A stretch of 27,693 bases of DNA from Eimeria necatrix (lineage: Eukaryota; Apicomplexa; Conoidasida; Eucoccidiorida; Eimeriidae): assembly GCF_000499385.1 (NCBI RefSeq), contig NW_013654347.1, positions 1-27,693 on the forward strand, given 5' to 3'. Below the pieces are notes generated by a model, which was not told the origin of the DNA, made no database searches, and saw only the letters and a list, made by a program, of their open reading frames with translations. Position 1 is the stretch's first letter; each line of letters begins with the position of its first letter. The position numbers and the translations under genes are program-made. Positions 1 to 9,227 of the stretch are shown here, one piece after another.

Positions 1-59
1 CTGCGGCTGCTGCTGGGGCAGCAGCCGCGGTGGCGCTTCACAGGCAGCGAGCGGGACGT

Positions 60-97
<38 letters not shown>

Positions 98-328
98 TTA
101 CTGCAGCAGCAGCAGCACTGGAGCTGCTGCAGCAGCAGCAACGCTCCTGCTCCTGCTGCGGTGTCTGCTGATTTGCTGCTTTAGGGGAAGCTGCTGCAGT
201 AGCTGCTGCTGCAGGTGCGGCAGCAGCTGCTGCTGCCCCTACTGCAGCAGCAGCTGCTGCTGCTGCACCTACTGCAGCAGCAGCTGCTGCTGCTGCAGCA
301 GGTGGATTAAGAGACAGTTGATGCATTA
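1..328 (+). other. CAG/CTG repeat block, possible 3' end of an upstream gene
   Basis: The first 60 bases in frame 1 read LRLLLGQQPRWRFTGSERDV, which looks like ordinary protein and then runs into a poly-Ser (AGC)n tract. That frame stops at 169-171. A possible donor (AAG|GTTACT, 97) and a possible acceptor (gctgctttag, ending 184) flank CTG-rich sequence. Past the acceptor an Ala-rich frame with a repeated PTAAAA motif ends at TGA 319-321. The phases of this donor and acceptor do not match, so I do not claim the splice. The block could be the last exons of a gene entering from the left, or non-coding repeat. Confidence 0.3.
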
Positions 329-420
329 ATATTAGTCTTAATGAATGCAAAAGACAAAAGGAGACAGAATTAGAATTGGAAACAAATAGGAGACAAAAAG
401 ACCTGGAGACACAAATAAAG
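329..420. other. A-rich spacer, nothing recognised
   Basis: A short A-rich purine-biased stretch between the CAG/CTG block and the CTAG microsatellite. It contains short direct repeats of the form GGAGACAAA but no reading frame or signal that I can support. Confidence 0.5.
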
Positions 421-425
421 GCCAC

Positions 426-682
426 GGCTAACTAGCTAGTTAGCTAGCTAGCTAGCTAGCTAGCTAACTAGCTAGCTATCTAGCTGCTGAAACGGAGCAG
501 CTAACTGCCCAGATAGATAGCTTGCTGGCTAGCTAGCTAGCTATCTATCTCACTAGCTAGCTGGGCTGCTGGCTAGCTAGCTAGCTGGGCTGCTGGCCAG
601 CTAGCTAGCTAGCTGGGCTGCTGGCTACCTAGCTGGGCTGTTGGCTAGCTAGCTAGCTAGCTAGCTAGCTAGCTAGCTAGCT
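426..682. repeat. CTAG (GCTA)n microsatellite with GGGCTGCTGG interruptions
   Basis: About 250 bp built almost entirely of the self-complementary tetramer CTAG, with pure runs at both ends (about 438-476 and 648-681). Its middle part is broken by a higher-order unit, CTAGCTGGGCTGCTGG, repeated about four times between 560 and 650, and by short ATCT/GATA patches. Each CTAG unit places a TAG stop in one of the frames, so no frame stays open across it. It is a different repeat class from the CAG and TTTAGGG families in the rest of the window. Confidence 0.9.
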
Positions 683-699
683 GCTCCATTGTAACAAAA

Positions 700-1080
700 A
701 GGTAACAATAGAAAGGAATGGAGGCAAATTTGTTGAAGACAAAAGGAGATCGAAAAGTTAAAAGTGATAAAGAGGAATTAAAAAGGGAAAAAGAGATGAA
801 AAGAAAAAAAGAAATTAAAAAATGAAAAGAATGAAAATGATGAAAAGAAATAAAATAAATTAAAAAAGAAAAAGACAAAGACAAAAGAAATTCCAGAGAT
901 GAAGAAGCTGAGGAAAGTGCAACAAGAAAAAAAGAAAAAAGAAAATGAAATAAAATGAAATAAAATGAAATAAAAGAAATAAAATGAAATAAAAAGAAAT
1001 AAAAAGAAATAAAAAGGAATTAAATGAAATAAAATGAAATAAAATGAATGAAGGATATTCGAAGAAAAGGAAATGGAAAG
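700..1080. repeat. A-rich purine tract with 10-bp GAAATAAAAT repeats
   Basis: The top strand is almost all A and G with few pyrimidines. From about 945 to 1050 it holds a degenerate tandem repeat of GAAATAAAAT and GAAATAAAAA. No credible coding frame is present on either strand; the short minus-strand frame of Phe and Ser codons is an effect of the base composition. This purine tract is the strand opposite of the T-rich introns at 9907-11064. Confidence 0.8.
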
Positions 1081-1095
1081 AGAGACATGAAGGGG

Positions 1096-2380
1096 TAGGG
1101 TTTAGGGTTTAGGGTTTAGGGTTTAGGGTGTAGCGTGTAGGGCTTCGGCTTTTACGGCTTAGTGTTTAGGGTTTAGGGCCCAGAGTTTAGGGTTTAGGGC
1201 TTAGGGCTTAGGAGTTTAGGGTTTAGGGTTTAGGAATTAGGGTTTAGGGTTTAGCGTGTGAGTTTGGGGTCAAGGATTTGGGGAGGGAGCGGTGAGCCTG
1301 GTGAGGGTTTAGGGTTTAGGGTTTGTAGCCGTATTTTGAATTTTCTTCTCAATGTTGGATTTCACATTTGAGGGTTTTGAGATTAGGGTTTAGGGTTTAG
1401 GGTTTAGGGTTTGAATGTGTGGTGTCTCGATGAGGGTCTCGTGTGGCGTCTGAGACCCTAAACCCTTTTTTGTGGAGTTCGAGATTTAAAAAATACAGGT
1501 GAGCGAGGGTTTAGGGTTTACGATTTAGAGTTTAGGGTCTCGCGCTAGCGTCTAGGGTTTAGGGTTTAGGGTTTAGGGTTTAGGGTTTAGTCCTTCGGTC
1601 GTGGGGCCCCAGGGTCACCTGTGCACCGGGCGGGCCCTGGGGGCCCCTGAAAGGGGAGGAATTAAAAGAAGAACTTTTTATGATTTTGCAATTCAAAAAA
1701 AGGAATTAAAAGACCATTTTCAGTTTTTTGGAGAGGCAGAAGAAGGGTTTAGGGTTTAGGGTTTAGGGTTAGGGTTTAGGGTTTGCGTGTCCCGAGCCCG
1801 AACTCGGGATGATCCTGACCAGATGCAGTACTCCCTGGGACCCAAACCCTAAACCCTAAACCCTAAACCCTAAACCCTGAATCCAAACCCTAAACCCTAG
1901 GTTTTAGAGCTGGAATTTCAAGTGAACTGACCCAAACCCTGCTCATCTGAGCACCTCTCGCGCAAGGTTCAGGGTTCAGGGTTTAGGGCTTATGATTGAG
2001 GGTCTAGGGTTTAGGGTTTGGGGTCTAGGGTTTAGGGTTTAGGGTTTAGGGTTTAAAGCTTGATTTTTACAATCTAGGGTTCTGCCAAAAAACAACCACC
2101 AACCCGAAGATGGCGTCTACCCGCTGCGAGCTCTGGGTCTCGGTGAGGCCCATAGATCCCTTCGCCCGAGGGTTTAGGGTTTAGGGTTTAGGGTTTAGGG
2201 TCTGAGACGCCGTGTTATAGGCCCTAGGGTCTAGAGCACAGGGCATGGGGCCCACAGCTTAGCCCGTTTCCCCAGGGGTTTAGGGTTTAGGGTTTGGGCG
2301 TGCTCACGGGTTCGCGCCCACGGTCCAGGGTTTAGGGTTTAGGGTTTAGGGTTTAGGGTTTAGGGTTTAGGGTTTAGGGT
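1096..2380 (+). repeat. Interstitial telomere-like (TTTAGGG)n region
   Basis: About 1.3 kb in which perfect TTTAGGG blocks (for example 1096-1129, 1555-1589, 1745-1786, 2022-2053, 2170-2199, 2326-2380) alternate with degenerate copies and 30-120 bp of unique sequence. TTTAGGG is the telomeric repeat type of coccidian apicomplexans. Nearly all blocks are written TTTAGGG on the + strand; the exception is an AAACCCT block at about 1847-1900. Unique sequence continues on both sides, so this is interstitial and not a chromosome end. I see no supportable gene in it. The last block ends seven bases before the acceptor of the first confident exon. Confidence 0.9.
1791..1808. other. Perfect 6-bp inverted repeat (CCCGAG / CTCGGG)
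   Basis: The sequence CCCGAGCCCGAACTCGGG can fold into a hairpin with a 6-bp GC-rich stem and a 6-base loop. It lies in a roughly 60-bp unique island bounded by TTTAGGG on its left and AAACCCT on its right. No function is known; it may be chance. Confidence 0.35.
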
Positions 2381-2387
2381 TTTGCAG

Positions 2388-3099
2388 GTGCTGGAGCCTC
2401 CGCCTCCGTGGGGCCCGTGCGCGGCCCCCGGCGGCAGCTGGGAGCAGCAGCAGCGAGCAGCAGCAAAAGCTGTTGCTTGTGCTGCGCTGCTGCCAGTGTT
2501 TGCGAGGGCTTTGCAGAACATTAGGGTTTTGGAGGAAGCAGCAGAAGCAGCAGCAAGTGCTGCAGACCCTGACGACAGCAGCAGGCGCAGAGCAGAGCCG
2601 CAGCAGCAGCAGCAGCAGCAGCAGCAGCGGCAGCAGCAGCAGCAGCAGCAGCAGAGGCTGGGGGTCTTTTCATCGAAAGCACGCGCTGCAGCAGCAGCTG
2701 CTGCTGCTGCAGCATCAGCGACGGCAGCAACAGCAGCAGCTGCAGCAGCTGAAGAGGCTCCTCCGCCAGAGGCTGCTCCTGCTGCAGCAGAAGGGCCGGA
2801 AACAGCAGCAGCAGACGCAGCAGCAGCAGCAGCAGCAGACGCAGCAGCAGACGCAGCAGCAGACGCAGCAACAGCAGCAGCAACAGCAGCAGATGCAGCA
2901 GCAGACGCAGCAGCAGACACTAGCTGCGACTTAAGCGAGGAAGAATATGCTGATGCTGCAGAAGAACAATGTGCTGCTGCGGAAGCTGGTGCAGAAGATG
3001 CTGCAGCAAAAGACGCAGCAGCTGCAGCAGCAGAGCAGCAGCAGCACAGCTGGCACGTTCAGACCCTCGATGTTTCCTTAGATAAATTATTTTGTCACC
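2388..3099 (+). CDS. Ala/Gln-rich hypothetical protein, exon
   Basis: This exon begins after gggttttgcag, which directly follows the TTTAGGG region, and ends at CACC|GTGAGC (phase 1). It reads VLEPPPPWGPCAAPGGSWEQ, then a natural-looking helix including FARALQNIRVLEEAAE, then a Gln run, Ala/Asp repeats, and an acidic segment with CDLSEEEYADAAEE before HSWHVQTLDVSLDKLFCH. These islands hold sensible residue mixtures in one frame only. No family is recognised. The start codon must lie further upstream or the 5' end is missing, because no ATG precedes it in frame. The frame stays open past the donor into a Leu run of CTG codons, which I regard as the intron. Confidence 0.55.
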
Positions 3100-3103
3100 G
3101 TGA

Positions 3104-3142
<39 letters not shown>

Positions 3143-3352
3143 GTTGCCTCTGCTGTTGCTGCTGCTGCAGCTGCTGCTGCTGCTCTTTCTGCTGCTGTTG
3201 CTGCTGGCAATGGCTCCATTGTTGCTGCAGCGGCAGCTGCCTCTCCACTTGCTGCTGCTGCAATCTCGCCGTCTGCTGCTTGGCTGCTTCCCCGCTGCTG
3301 CTGCTGCTGCTGCTGCAGCACACTGTTGCTGCTTCTTCCCGCGCAGCAGCCC

Positions 3353-3393
<41 letters not shown>

Positions 3394-3403
3394 GTCTCCT
3401 CAG
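3100..3403 (+). other. Predicted intron filled with CTG repeats
   Basis: The intron starts with a strong GTGAGC donor and ends with tgtgtctcctcag. It carries CTG runs at about 3104-3140 and 3356-3391, plus interrupted CTG/TTG copies between. Splicing it out joins a phase 1 end to a phase 1 start and switches to the frame that reads MEAVREPSGGFFRWLLLQLL. Keeping it would give a poly-Leu segment followed by poly-Ser. Confidence 0.5.
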
Positions 3404-3735
3404 CGGGCTCTCTGCCGCTGGCGTCTCCAGCAGCAGCAGCAGAAGCAGCAATGGAAGCAGTTCGAGAACCTTCGGGGGGTTTCTTTCGGTGGCTGCTGCT
3501 GCAGCTGCTGCCGCCGTGGCTGCGGATGCTGGCGGGGGCCCCGCAGCAAACAAGGGGGCCCCCGCGTCCCCTCTGCAGCAGCAAAGCGCTGCCCCCCGCC
3601 CCGCTGCAGCAGCAGCAGCAGCGGCAGCAGCAGCAGAAACAGCTGCAGCAGCAGAAGCACCAGCAACTGCCACGGCAGCCGCAGCAGCAAACGCCGCAGG
3701 AAACGCAGCAGCAGGAAACACACTCGAAACAGTGC

Positions 3736-3793
<58 letters not shown>

Positions 3794-4045
3794 GTCAGGA
3801 CAGCCCGGCAGCAGCACAAAGCAACCAGTCCAGCTCCTCCGCTTTATCGTCTCGAAGCAACAGCCTGAAGAGCAGCAGCAGCAGCAGCTGCAGCAGCAGC
3901 AGCAGCAGCCCGCTGCAGCGCATGCGTTCTTCGCTGCTGGAGGCGCTGCAGCAGCAAACTGCGCAGCCCGCGGGGTGTCTCTGCATCTGTGAGTTTCTTT
4001 CTGCTGCTTCTGTTGTAGAAGGCAGCATTTTAGACGGAGACGGAG
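3404..4045 (+). CDS. Gln/Ser-rich hypothetical protein, exon (3' end uncertain)
   Basis: In the frame given by the preceding phase 1 splice, the exon reads GSLPLASPAAAAEAAMEAV, then REPSGGFFRWLLLQLLPPWL and RMLAGAPQQTRGPPRPL, then Gln-rich and Ser-rich stretches, then PLQRMRSSLLEALQQQ. The hydrophobic/aromatic patch around FFRWLLLQLLPPWL could be an amphipathic helix. Two donors compete at the 3' end: CATCT|GTGAGT after 3988 and GGAG|GTGAGA after 4045. Neither gives the preferred frame of the next exon, so the junction is unresolved. No family is recognised. Confidence 0.45.
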
Positions 4046-4055
4046 GTGAGAGACA

Positions 4056-4118
<63 letters not shown>

Positions 4119-4160
4119 GCTGCGGCTGCTGCTACCGCTTTTGCTGTTGCTGTGTTGCAG

Positions 4161-4792
4161 GGGCAGGGTGTGCTGCTGCTGGCACGGCAGCTGCAGCAGC
4201 AGCAGGCAGCTGCAGCAGCAGCAGCAGCAGCAGCAGGAAGCCTGTGTCTGCTGCTGCGCTGCAGAGACAGTTGAAGCACATGCTGCTCTTTTGAGTGCCC
4301 TTTCGCTGCTGCTGCCTGCCAAGCAGCAGCAGCCCCAGCAGCAGCAGCAAAGCGTCTCTCGCAGCAGCAGCAGCGGCAGCCTGGACCCCGAGCACAGTTG
4401 CTGCAGCAACAAAAGCAGCAGCAGCAGCAGCGAGCAGCAGCACACTTCTCCAGCTTCAAAAGACCCATCAGAGGGCCCCCAAGTAACTCCCCAAGGGGCC
4501 CCCCAGGGGGGCCCCCCTGGGGCCCCCAATGATGACCCCCAGGGGGGCCCCCCAGGGGCCCTACATGAAGACTCCCTTGGGGGGCCCCCAGGGGGCCCCC
4601 AAGAGGCCCCCCAGGGGGCCCCCCAGGGGGGCCCCCAGGGGGCCCCTCAGGGGGCCCCTCAGGGGGCCCCCCAGGGGGCCCCTCAGGGGGCCCCCCAGGG
4701 GGCCCCTCAGGGGGCCCCCCAGGGGGCCCCTCAGCAGCAGGAAACCCCTGAAAAGTTTCCCAAGCTGCTGGGGGTATCAATTGGATGTTTAC
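4161..4792 (+). CDS. Low-complexity hypothetical protein with GAPQ repeats, exon
   Basis: The exon follows a CTG-rich intron ending ttgctgtgttgcag. The best frame reads through AAETVEAHAALLSALSLLLP and Gln/Ser runs to HTSPASKDPSEGPQVTPQ, then a long array of GAPQ and GGPQ peptides coded by GGGGCCCC-type units. It closes with ETPEKFPKLLGVSIGCLQ before a donor CAA|GTAAAG after 4792. The same frame runs on to a stop in AAACCCT sequence, so this could instead be the true 3' end of a gene at about 4830. Product unknown. Confidence 0.45.
4478..4736 (+). repeat. GGGGCCCC-type minisatellite coding GAPQ/GGPQ
   Basis: A GC-rich array of 12-bp units, CAGGGGGCCCCC or the C-to-T variant, most regular from about 4595 to 4733 where the two variants alternate to make a 24-bp period. 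The core GGGGGCCCCC is a perfect palindrome. All units stay in one coding frame (Gly-Ala-Pro-Gln). Smaller clusters of the same palindrome occur at 5888-5930, 7515-7625, 9095-9190, 12694-12770, 22104-22200, 23297-23365 and 24249-24375, in exons and in an intron. Confidence 0.85.
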
Positions 4793-4823
4793 AAGTAAAG
4801 AATAAAGTTATCAGGCAGGCGCA

Positions 4824-5028
4824 ACCCTAAACCCTAAACCCTAAACCCTAGGTGTTGGGAATCAGAGCTAAGGGTTTAGGGTTTAGGCCACAGGGTGTGG
4901 CGTTTAGGGCTTAGGGTCTAGGGTCTAGGGTTTAAGGTTCAGGATTTAGGGTTTAGGGCTTAGGGCTTGAGATTTAGGGTTTAGGGTTAAGGGTTTGGGG
5001 TCGAGGGTTTAGGGTTTAGGGTTTAGTG
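4824..5028 (+). repeat. AAACCCT then TTTAGGG repeats within an intron
   Basis: The spacer between two coding islands begins with about four AAACCCT units (4824-4851) and continues with perfect and degenerate TTTAGGG units (4868-5028). The two halves are reverse complements, so the transcript could fold into a stem. The AAACCCT half follows the coding island on the left and the TTTAGGG half precedes the one on the right. A cttcccag acceptor follows at 5053. Confidence 0.8.
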
Positions 5029-5053
5029 TGCTTTGTATTTGGCTGCTTCCCAG

Positions 5054-5108
5054 AAACCTGCTTGCCCTACCGAGATGCTGGCAGCACGAAGCGCAGCAGC
5101 AGCAGCAG

Positions 5109-5147
<39 letters not shown>

Positions 5148-5247
5148 TCTGAGGCCCTAGCTGAGGAAGCTAAGAAACCCTCACCGAACGCAGCAGATGA
5201 GGGGCCCTCAGCTCTGCTGCTGCGGGCACCCAGCAACAGTAGCTGCT

Positions 5248-5285
<38 letters not shown>

Positions 5286-5361
5286 TTGGGGTGGCAGCGC
5301 ACATTCCACGAAGCAGCAGGGACTTGCAAGTGCTGCTACGCGGTGTTTAGCCGTTTCAGCT

Positions 5362-5399
<38 letters not shown>

Positions 5400-5558
5400 T
5401 TCGGTGGTTCGAGCTGCAGCAGGCCTTGCTGCAGGCTTCCTGCTGCTGCTGCAGCACTAAATGCCTTTGCTGCTGCTGACTCTGCGCACCGCAGCAATTA
5501 TCTCCAGCTTCTGGATCACCCCACGCTGGGCCTGCTGCTGCCCCACGATATGGCAAGT
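5054..5558 (+). CDS. Gln/Ser-rich hypothetical protein, exon (frame partly uncertain)
   Basis: One frame is open throughout: HEAQQQQQKQ, a Gln run, then HSEALAEEAKKPSPNAADEG, ALLLRAPSNSS, a Ser run, LGWQRTFHEAAGTCKCCYAV and finally SNYLQLLDHPTLGLLLPHD. The Glu/Lys-rich and final segments look like ordinary protein. The middle part also reads plausibly in the other two frames (for example RLRWFELQQALLQ), so a small intron or frame change inside cannot be excluded. The possible 3' donor lies near 5556 (CAA|GTTAAT); its phase fits the next exon only in another frame. Start 5054 follows gctgcttcccag; a cag at 5082 is an alternative acceptor. Confidence 0.35.
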
Positions 5559-5771
5559 TAATTCTGCTGCTGCTGCTGTTGCTGCTGCTGCTGTTGCTGC
5601 TGTTGCTGTTGCTGCTGTTGTTGCTGCTGCTGCCGTGTCTGATGTGCACTTCAGCTGCGGGGTTCGACAGCTGCTGCTTCGGGCGCTGCTGCTGTTGCTG
5701 CTGCTTTTAGCCATTTCGTGCTTTTCAACCCAGGCTGCTGCTTCTGCTGCTGCTGCTGCTATTCTGCTTCA

Positions 5772-5812
<41 letters not shown>

Positions 5813-5814
5813 AG

Positions 5815-5958
5815 GTCACTGTCGACTCCTTAGAAGATGCGCAGCTGCTGCTGGACTATGTGCGCCACCTTAGAAGCGGGGATGGATCGGGGGGCCCCTT
5901 GGGGGCCCCCGGCTTGACAGAGGGGCCCCACTACGTTTACTTTTTGAGGGTTGCGCGG
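5815..5958 (+). CDS. Hypothetical protein exon, non-repetitive 48-residue island
   Basis: This exon follows a CTG run and CTGCAG and reads VTVDSLEDAQLLLDYVRHLR, then a short Gly/Pro insert coded by GGGGCCCC, then LTEGPHYVYFLRVAR. The length is exactly 48 codons to the donor CGG|GTCAGA; an alternative donor lies three codons earlier (AGG|GTTGCG). Hydrophobic spacing in the first half suggests an amphipathic helix. It is one of the least repetitive coding islands in the window. No family is recognised from the fragment. Confidence 0.5.
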
Positions 5959-5965
5959 GTCAGAT

Positions 5966-5998
<33 letters not shown>

Positions 5999-6098
5999 GC
6001 AGTCGCGGCAGCAGCAGCAGCAGCTGAGCAGCAACAGCAGCAGCAGCAGTAGCTGAGCAGCAACAGCAGCAGCAGCAGTCGAAAGCGGCAATTGCAAT

Positions 6099-6101
6099 CA
6101 T

Positions 6102-6171
<70 letters not shown>
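6099..6171 (+). repeat. (CAG)n tract, about 24 units
   Basis: A pure CAG run just upstream of the acceptor region for the exon at 6197. It lies between two coding islands that look spliced together, so it is one of the few CAG runs that may be intronic. Confidence 0.8.
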
Positions 6172-6173
<2 letters not shown>

Positions 6174-6196
6174 GTGTGTCTGCAGTGTGCATGCAG

Positions 6197-6285
6197 CTGC
6201 TAGAAGACGGCAGCATCTCCTACAGCGACATCCGCTACTGCCTGCTGTCTCCTCCAGCAGTTGTTCACACTTTGGCGAGGCCACT

Positions 6286-6323
<38 letters not shown>

Positions 6324-6379
6324 TGCTGCTGCAGCAGGCAGACGCAGGTGCATTGTGGCAGCATTCTTCCTGGCGAGAA
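6197..6379 (+). CDS. Hypothetical protein exon (helical island plus Gln run)
   Basis: Starting after gtgcatgcag, the frame reads LLEDGSISYSDIRYCLLSPP and AVVHTLARPL, then a Gln run, then MLLQQADAGALWQHSSWRE. The exon is 61 codons to a donor GAA|GTGCGG, weak at position +5, and is phase 0 at both ends, matching the exons either side. If not spliced there, the frame stops at TAG 6403-6405 just before AAACCCT repeats. The island resembles part of a helical-repeat protein, but no family can be named from it. Confidence 0.5.
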
Positions 6380-6414
6380 GTGCGGCTCTTGAGCCTCAAG
6401 CCCTAGTTCCAAAC

Positions 6415-6455
6415 ACCCTAAACCCTAAACCCTAAACCCTAAACCCTAAACCCTT
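6415..6455 (+). repeat. (AAACCCT)n block after a coding island
   Basis: About five telomere-like AAACCCT units in the short spacer between two exons, near the left exon. Confidence 0.85.
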
Positions 6456-6491
6456 AACCTCGCAGCTGTCTTCGTCTGGGTGCTTCTGCAG

Positions 6492-6527
6492 ACGCTACAG
6501 GTCTTCCAAGTACCCCCAAGGGAACAG

Positions 6528-6567
<40 letters not shown>

Positions 6568-6629
6568 AGAGCAGCAGCAAGCTTGGCTGGCTTTTGCGTT
6601 TGCTGCTTGAAGAAGCCACGCAGACCATC
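6492..6629 (+). CDS. Hypothetical protein exon (Leu-rich helix)
   Basis: The acceptor gggtgcttctgcag is followed by TLQVFQVPPREQP, an Ala run coded by GCT, then ESSSKLGWLLRLLLEEATQT and Ile before the donor ATC|GTGCGC. Exactly 46 codons, phase 0 at both ends. AAACCCT repeats begin 12 bases into the following intron. The LGWLLRLLLEEATQTI segment is a strong amphipathic helix. Joined to the next exon it continues into LLTSISSLDRLEECLLSLQ, an uninterrupted helical pattern, which supports the junction. Confidence 0.55.
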
Positions 6630-6639
6630 GTGCGCGCGC

Positions 6640-6716
6640 TAAACCCTAAACCACAAACCCTAAACCCTAAACCCCAAACCACAAACCCTAAACCCTAAAC
6701 CCTAGAACACAAACCC
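6640..6716 (+). repeat. (AAACCCT)n block in an intron
   Basis: Perfect and one-base-variant AAACCCT units fill the 5' part of the predicted intron 6630-6906. The 3' part of the same intron is a (CTG)n run at about 6830-6895 followed by tgtttgttgcag. Confidence 0.85.
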
Positions 6717-6827
6717 TGAACCTCAGAAACAACATCTGCAGAGTTGGAAGCGAGATGAGCAGCACTTCGTGTTCTTGACATTTTTGCCAATCTACTACTA
6801 ATACCACTGCTGCAACTATTACTACTT

Positions 6828-6898
<71 letters not shown>

Positions 6899-6906
6899 TG
6901 TTGCAG

Positions 6907-7001
6907 CTGCTGACCAGCATTAGCTCTCTCGACCGCCTAGAGGAATGTCTGTTGTCTTTGCAAGCAGCAGAGACGCTTCGTCGGTTCTGTCTCGATCTGC
7001 A
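6907..7001 (+). CDS. Hypothetical protein exon with consensus donor
   Basis: A compact exon of 31 codons plus two bases with no repeat content: LLTSISSLDRLEECLLSLQ then AAETLRRFCLDL. It begins after a (CTG)n tract and gtttgttgcag and ends at CTGCA|GTAAGT, a consensus donor, in phase 2. The pattern of leucines suggests a pair of alpha-helices, like a unit of a helical-repeat (solenoid) protein. An in-frame TAA directly after the donor means it must be spliced if coding. Confidence 0.6.
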
Positions 7002-7007
7002 GTAAGT

Positions 7008-7064
<57 letters not shown>

Positions 7065-7066
<2 letters not shown>

Positions 7067-7193
7067 GAGTCCACCTCACGAATTTGTGTCTCCTTTTGCG
7101 TTTGTCTCGTCGCTGGAGGGGGGAGCAGCAGCAAAATTGCAGAAACCAAACTGCAGCAAACATTGTCGCCCAGCTCGTTCTTGAAGCTTACAC

Positions 7194-7235
<42 letters not shown>

Positions 7236-7293
7236 GCGGCAGCAGCAGCAGCACCAACAACAAGAACAGCAGCAGCAGGAAACTGGGCTTCAC
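7065..7293 (+). CDS. Hypothetical protein exon, frame unresolved
   Basis: Between a CAG run (7008-7064) and another (7195-7230) lies a 130-base island that reads well in two frames. One gives NQTAANIVAQLVLEAYTQ before a Gln run and then ETGLH at a possible donor CAC|GTCAGT, in phase 0 with the exon at 7420. The other is the one that fits the phase 2 donor at 7002 and includes KIAETKLQQTLSPSSFLKLT before a Ser run. Only one can be right; the acceptor probably lies within the CAG run. Confidence 0.35.
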
Positions 7294-7345
7294 GTCAGTA
7301 TTTCACCTAACCCACGTGTTAGCAGACGCAGCCCACTGCCTAATG

Positions 7346-7411
7346 TTTAGAGTCTAGGGTTTAGGGTTTAGGGTTCAGCAATTAGGGTTTAGGGTTTAGG
7401 GTTTAGGGTTT
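7346..7411 (+). repeat. (TTTAGGG)n block immediately before an exon
   Basis: Two runs of TTTAGGG separated by a short degenerate segment, ending nine bases before the exon at 7420. The polypyrimidine role appears to be taken by the repeat's own T stretches, followed by tttgcatgcag. Confidence 0.85.
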
Positions 7412-7419
7412 GCATGCAG

Positions 7420-8615
<1,196 letters not shown>

Positions 8616-8617
<2 letters not shown>

Positions 8618-8884
8618 GGGACTGCAGCAAAAAGAAGAAGCAGCTGCCCACCAGGAGTCTCCTTTAAGGGGACAGGGGCCCCCCGCAAACTCACTTTTTC
8701 TGACCCGGATTTCCACATCGAAATTCTGGGAGGAGTAAACCCTAAACCCTAAACCCTAAACCCTAAACCCTAAACCCTAAACCCTAAGCGTAAACCTCTA
8801 GTCCCTTTACACCAGCTCTGAAGTACCCGAGTTTGGTTTGAGTCCGATAAAAGTGCAACAAGATACAAACCCGGACGTTCTTTT

Positions 8885-8890
<6 letters not shown>
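8616..8890 (+). repeat. Tandem duplication, copy 2
   Basis: Second copy of the 275-bp segment. It is identical up to ttttgttg but then continues into (CTG)n, whereas copy 1 continues into (CAG)n. The tail keeps an Ala frame in both copies (GCA in one, GCT in the other). The change removes the adjacent acceptor; the next good one is gcgtgttgcag ending at 9034. Confidence 0.95.
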
Positions 8891-8923
<33 letters not shown>

Positions 8924-9034
8924 GGCTGTTTTGCTTCTGCTGCCACGGCGCTGCTACTGCTGCTGCCGCCGCTGCTGCTGCTGCTGCTGCTGCTCTATTA
9001 CTGCTGCTGCTGCTGCTGCTGCTGCGTGTTGCAG

Positions 9035-9160
9035 CTGTGCTCCCCCACTTCTTTCTTCTGCGTGCCAGAAAAAACAAAAGTCCGCCGTTTGCCCCCGGGG
9101 GCCCCCCAGGGGGCCCCCCAGGGGGGCCCCTCTCTCGCGCAGCAGCAGGAGGCTTGAGGG
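9035..9160 (+). CDS. Possible hypothetical protein exon (low support)
   Basis: After a long CTG-rich stretch and gctgcgtgttgcag, one frame reads LCSPTSFFCVPEKTKVRRL, then PPGAPQGAPQGGPSLAQQ, and stops at TGA soon after. It is in phase with the possible upstream exon end LGG at 8730. Other frames here are also open. I see no convincing donor, so the exon limits are uncertain. Confidence 0.25.
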
Positions 9161-9195
9161 GCCCCCTGGGAAGGAGCTTCGGGAGGGCCCCCGGA

Positions 9196-9227
<32 letters not shown>

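Noticed and set aside
1096..2380. A true chromosome end
   Set aside because: Repeats are degenerate, broken by unique sequence and bounded by non-telomeric DNA on both sides.
4019..4045. A 27-base micro-exon with good acceptor and donor
   Set aside because: In the preferred frame of the preceding exon it creates a stop, and it fits only the less credible frame; left as part of an uncertain exon end.
3095..4780. 561-codon minus-strand frame
   Set aside because: Made of Ala, Cys and Ser runs from CAG antisense and Gly-Pro from GGGGCCCC. The + strand shows splice sites with matching phases and natural islands.
6828..7163. Cys-run frames that look like zinc-binding domains
   Set aside because: The Cys codons are TGC from CTG runs read in another frame; no zinc-finger spacing beyond the triplet period.
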